Assembly: GCA_007120615.1 (NCBI GenBank)
Contig: SKNI01000304.1
Coordinates: 1 to 5,815, forward strand
Direction: 5' to 3'
DNA from: Myxococcales bacterium
Lineage (GTDB): Bacteria > Myxococcota_A > Bradymonadia > Bradymonadales > Bradymonadaceae
DNA length: 5,815 nt
Of this stretch, positions 5,221 to 5,815 are shown in pieces (the stretch's first letter is position 1; the number at the start of each line of letters is the position of its first letter). A program made the position numbers and the translations under genes. The notes under the pieces are model-generated. The model was not told the origin of the DNA and made no database searches. It saw only the letters and a list, made by a program, of their open reading frames with translations.

Positions 5221-5815
5221 GTGAGCAGACCCAAAATTGAGCTGGTTGAAGAGACGAAGTCGACCAATGAGTTGGCGCTAAAGGCGCTCTCTGAGGGTGC
5301 TGCAGCGGGGACGGTCTTCGTGGCCGACCACCAGACTCAGGGGCGGGGCCGTCGCGATATCGGCGGAGGACGTCGAGAGTGGTTTTCGCCGAAAGGCACT
5401 AACCTTTATCTATCGGCGGTGATTCGACCGGAACTGGAGATGGAGCGGCTCTCGGCGATTACCCTGGCGGTGGGCGTGGGTCTGGCGCGGGTGATCGAAG
5501 AGCATACGGGGGTCGATATATGGTTGAAATGGCCCAATGATCTCTATGTGGGAGAGCGAAAATTGGGAGGGGTGTTGACGGAAGGAGCCACCGGTCCCGG
5601 AGGATTTGAGGGCGCGGTGATAGGCGTTGGCCTCAATATCAACGTGATGGCAGCGCAATTTCCCGATTCCCTGAAAGAGGTGGCCACCAGCTTGCGCCGG
5701 GAGACCGGCCAGGTCCACGATAGGCTTACTCTGGCGCTGAAGGTCTCAGAAAATCTACTACAAGTCTGTGAAGAATACGTCACGTACGGATTAGAAGGGT
5801 TTAGCGAAAGCCTGA
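5221..5815 (+). CDS. birA: Biotin-[acetyl-CoA-carboxylase] ligase, 5' part
   Basis: The enzyme activates biotin with ATP and attaches it to the lysine of biotin carboxyl carrier protein. The start is GTG at 5221 with GGGAG (5209-5213) 7 nt ahead; 198 residues are visible before the window ends. Motifs in order: STN (14-16), QTQGRGRR (38-45), the biotin loop running into WFSPKGTNLYLS (54-65), KWPNDLYVGERKLGGVL (103-119, with K114 matching the catalytic lysine K183 of E. coli) and VIGVGLNIN (133-141). The chain begins directly with the catalytic domain, so the N-terminal winged-helix DNA-binding domain of E. coli BirA is absent. It should therefore be a pure ligase that does not repress biotin genes. 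The biotin loop carries a few extra residues (DIGGGR region, 46-51) compared with E. coli. It is co-directional with nadC after 24 bp. The C-terminal SH3-like domain would lie beyond the window; nothing suggests it is broken. Confidence 0.93.
   Translation, partial: MSRPKIELVEETKSTNELALKALSEGAAAGTVFVADHQTQGRGRRDIGGGRREWFSPKGTNLYLSAVIRPELEMERLSAITLAVGVGLARVIEEHTGVDIWLKWPNDLYVGERKLGGVLTEGATGPGGFEGAVIGVGLNINVMAAQFPDSLKEVATSLRRETGQVHDRLTLALKVSENLLQVCEEYVTYGLEGFSESL

Overview
The window looks like a piece of a Gram-negative bacterial chromosome of moderately high GC content, with all recognisable genes on the + strand. Signal-peptide-bearing beta-barrel-like proteins point to an outer membrane. 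A secreted protein built of tandem Cys-rich 'C-x5-D/C' repeats, the nadC-birA order and GTG/ATG starts with AAGGAG-type ribosome sites would suit the former Deltaproteobacteria (Myxococcota/Bradymonadota-like). That lineage is an inference from style of sequence, not a proven placement.

Left part (1-875): the 3' end of a probable outer-membrane beta-barrel gene, then a 398-bp non-coding stretch. This stretch is the most unusual part of the window. Directly after the barrel gene's stop codon lies a 164-bp foldback element (481-644). Its termini are near-perfect inverted repeats, its whole length is self-complementary, and both ends abut a TA dinucleotide; this is the layout of a Tc1/mariner/IS630-type MITE. 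A second compact hairpin (655-687) follows, then a consensus -35 promoter candidate and a roughly 145-nt leader that can form two mutually exclusive pairings just ahead of the next ribosome site.

Middle (876-2943): kamA, a radical-SAM/PLP lysine 2,3-aminomutase with all key catalytic and lysine-recognising residues, followed after 85 bp by a small exported beta-barrel-like protein and a probable intrinsic terminator (2977-2999). No beta-lysine acetyltransferase (ablB) is adjacent.

Right part (3193-5815): a likely four-gene run with short gaps (62, 43 and 24 bp): an unrecognised, very acidic cytoplasmic protein; a small exported Cys-rich protein with three tandem repeats; nadC (quinolinate phosphoribosyltransferase, NAD synthesis); and the start of birA (biotin-protein ligase without the DNA-binding domain), cut by the window end. 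nadC and birA are cofactor housekeeping genes; the role of the two preceding genes is unknown. I do not see a phage, CRISPR, toxin-antitoxin or defence system here.
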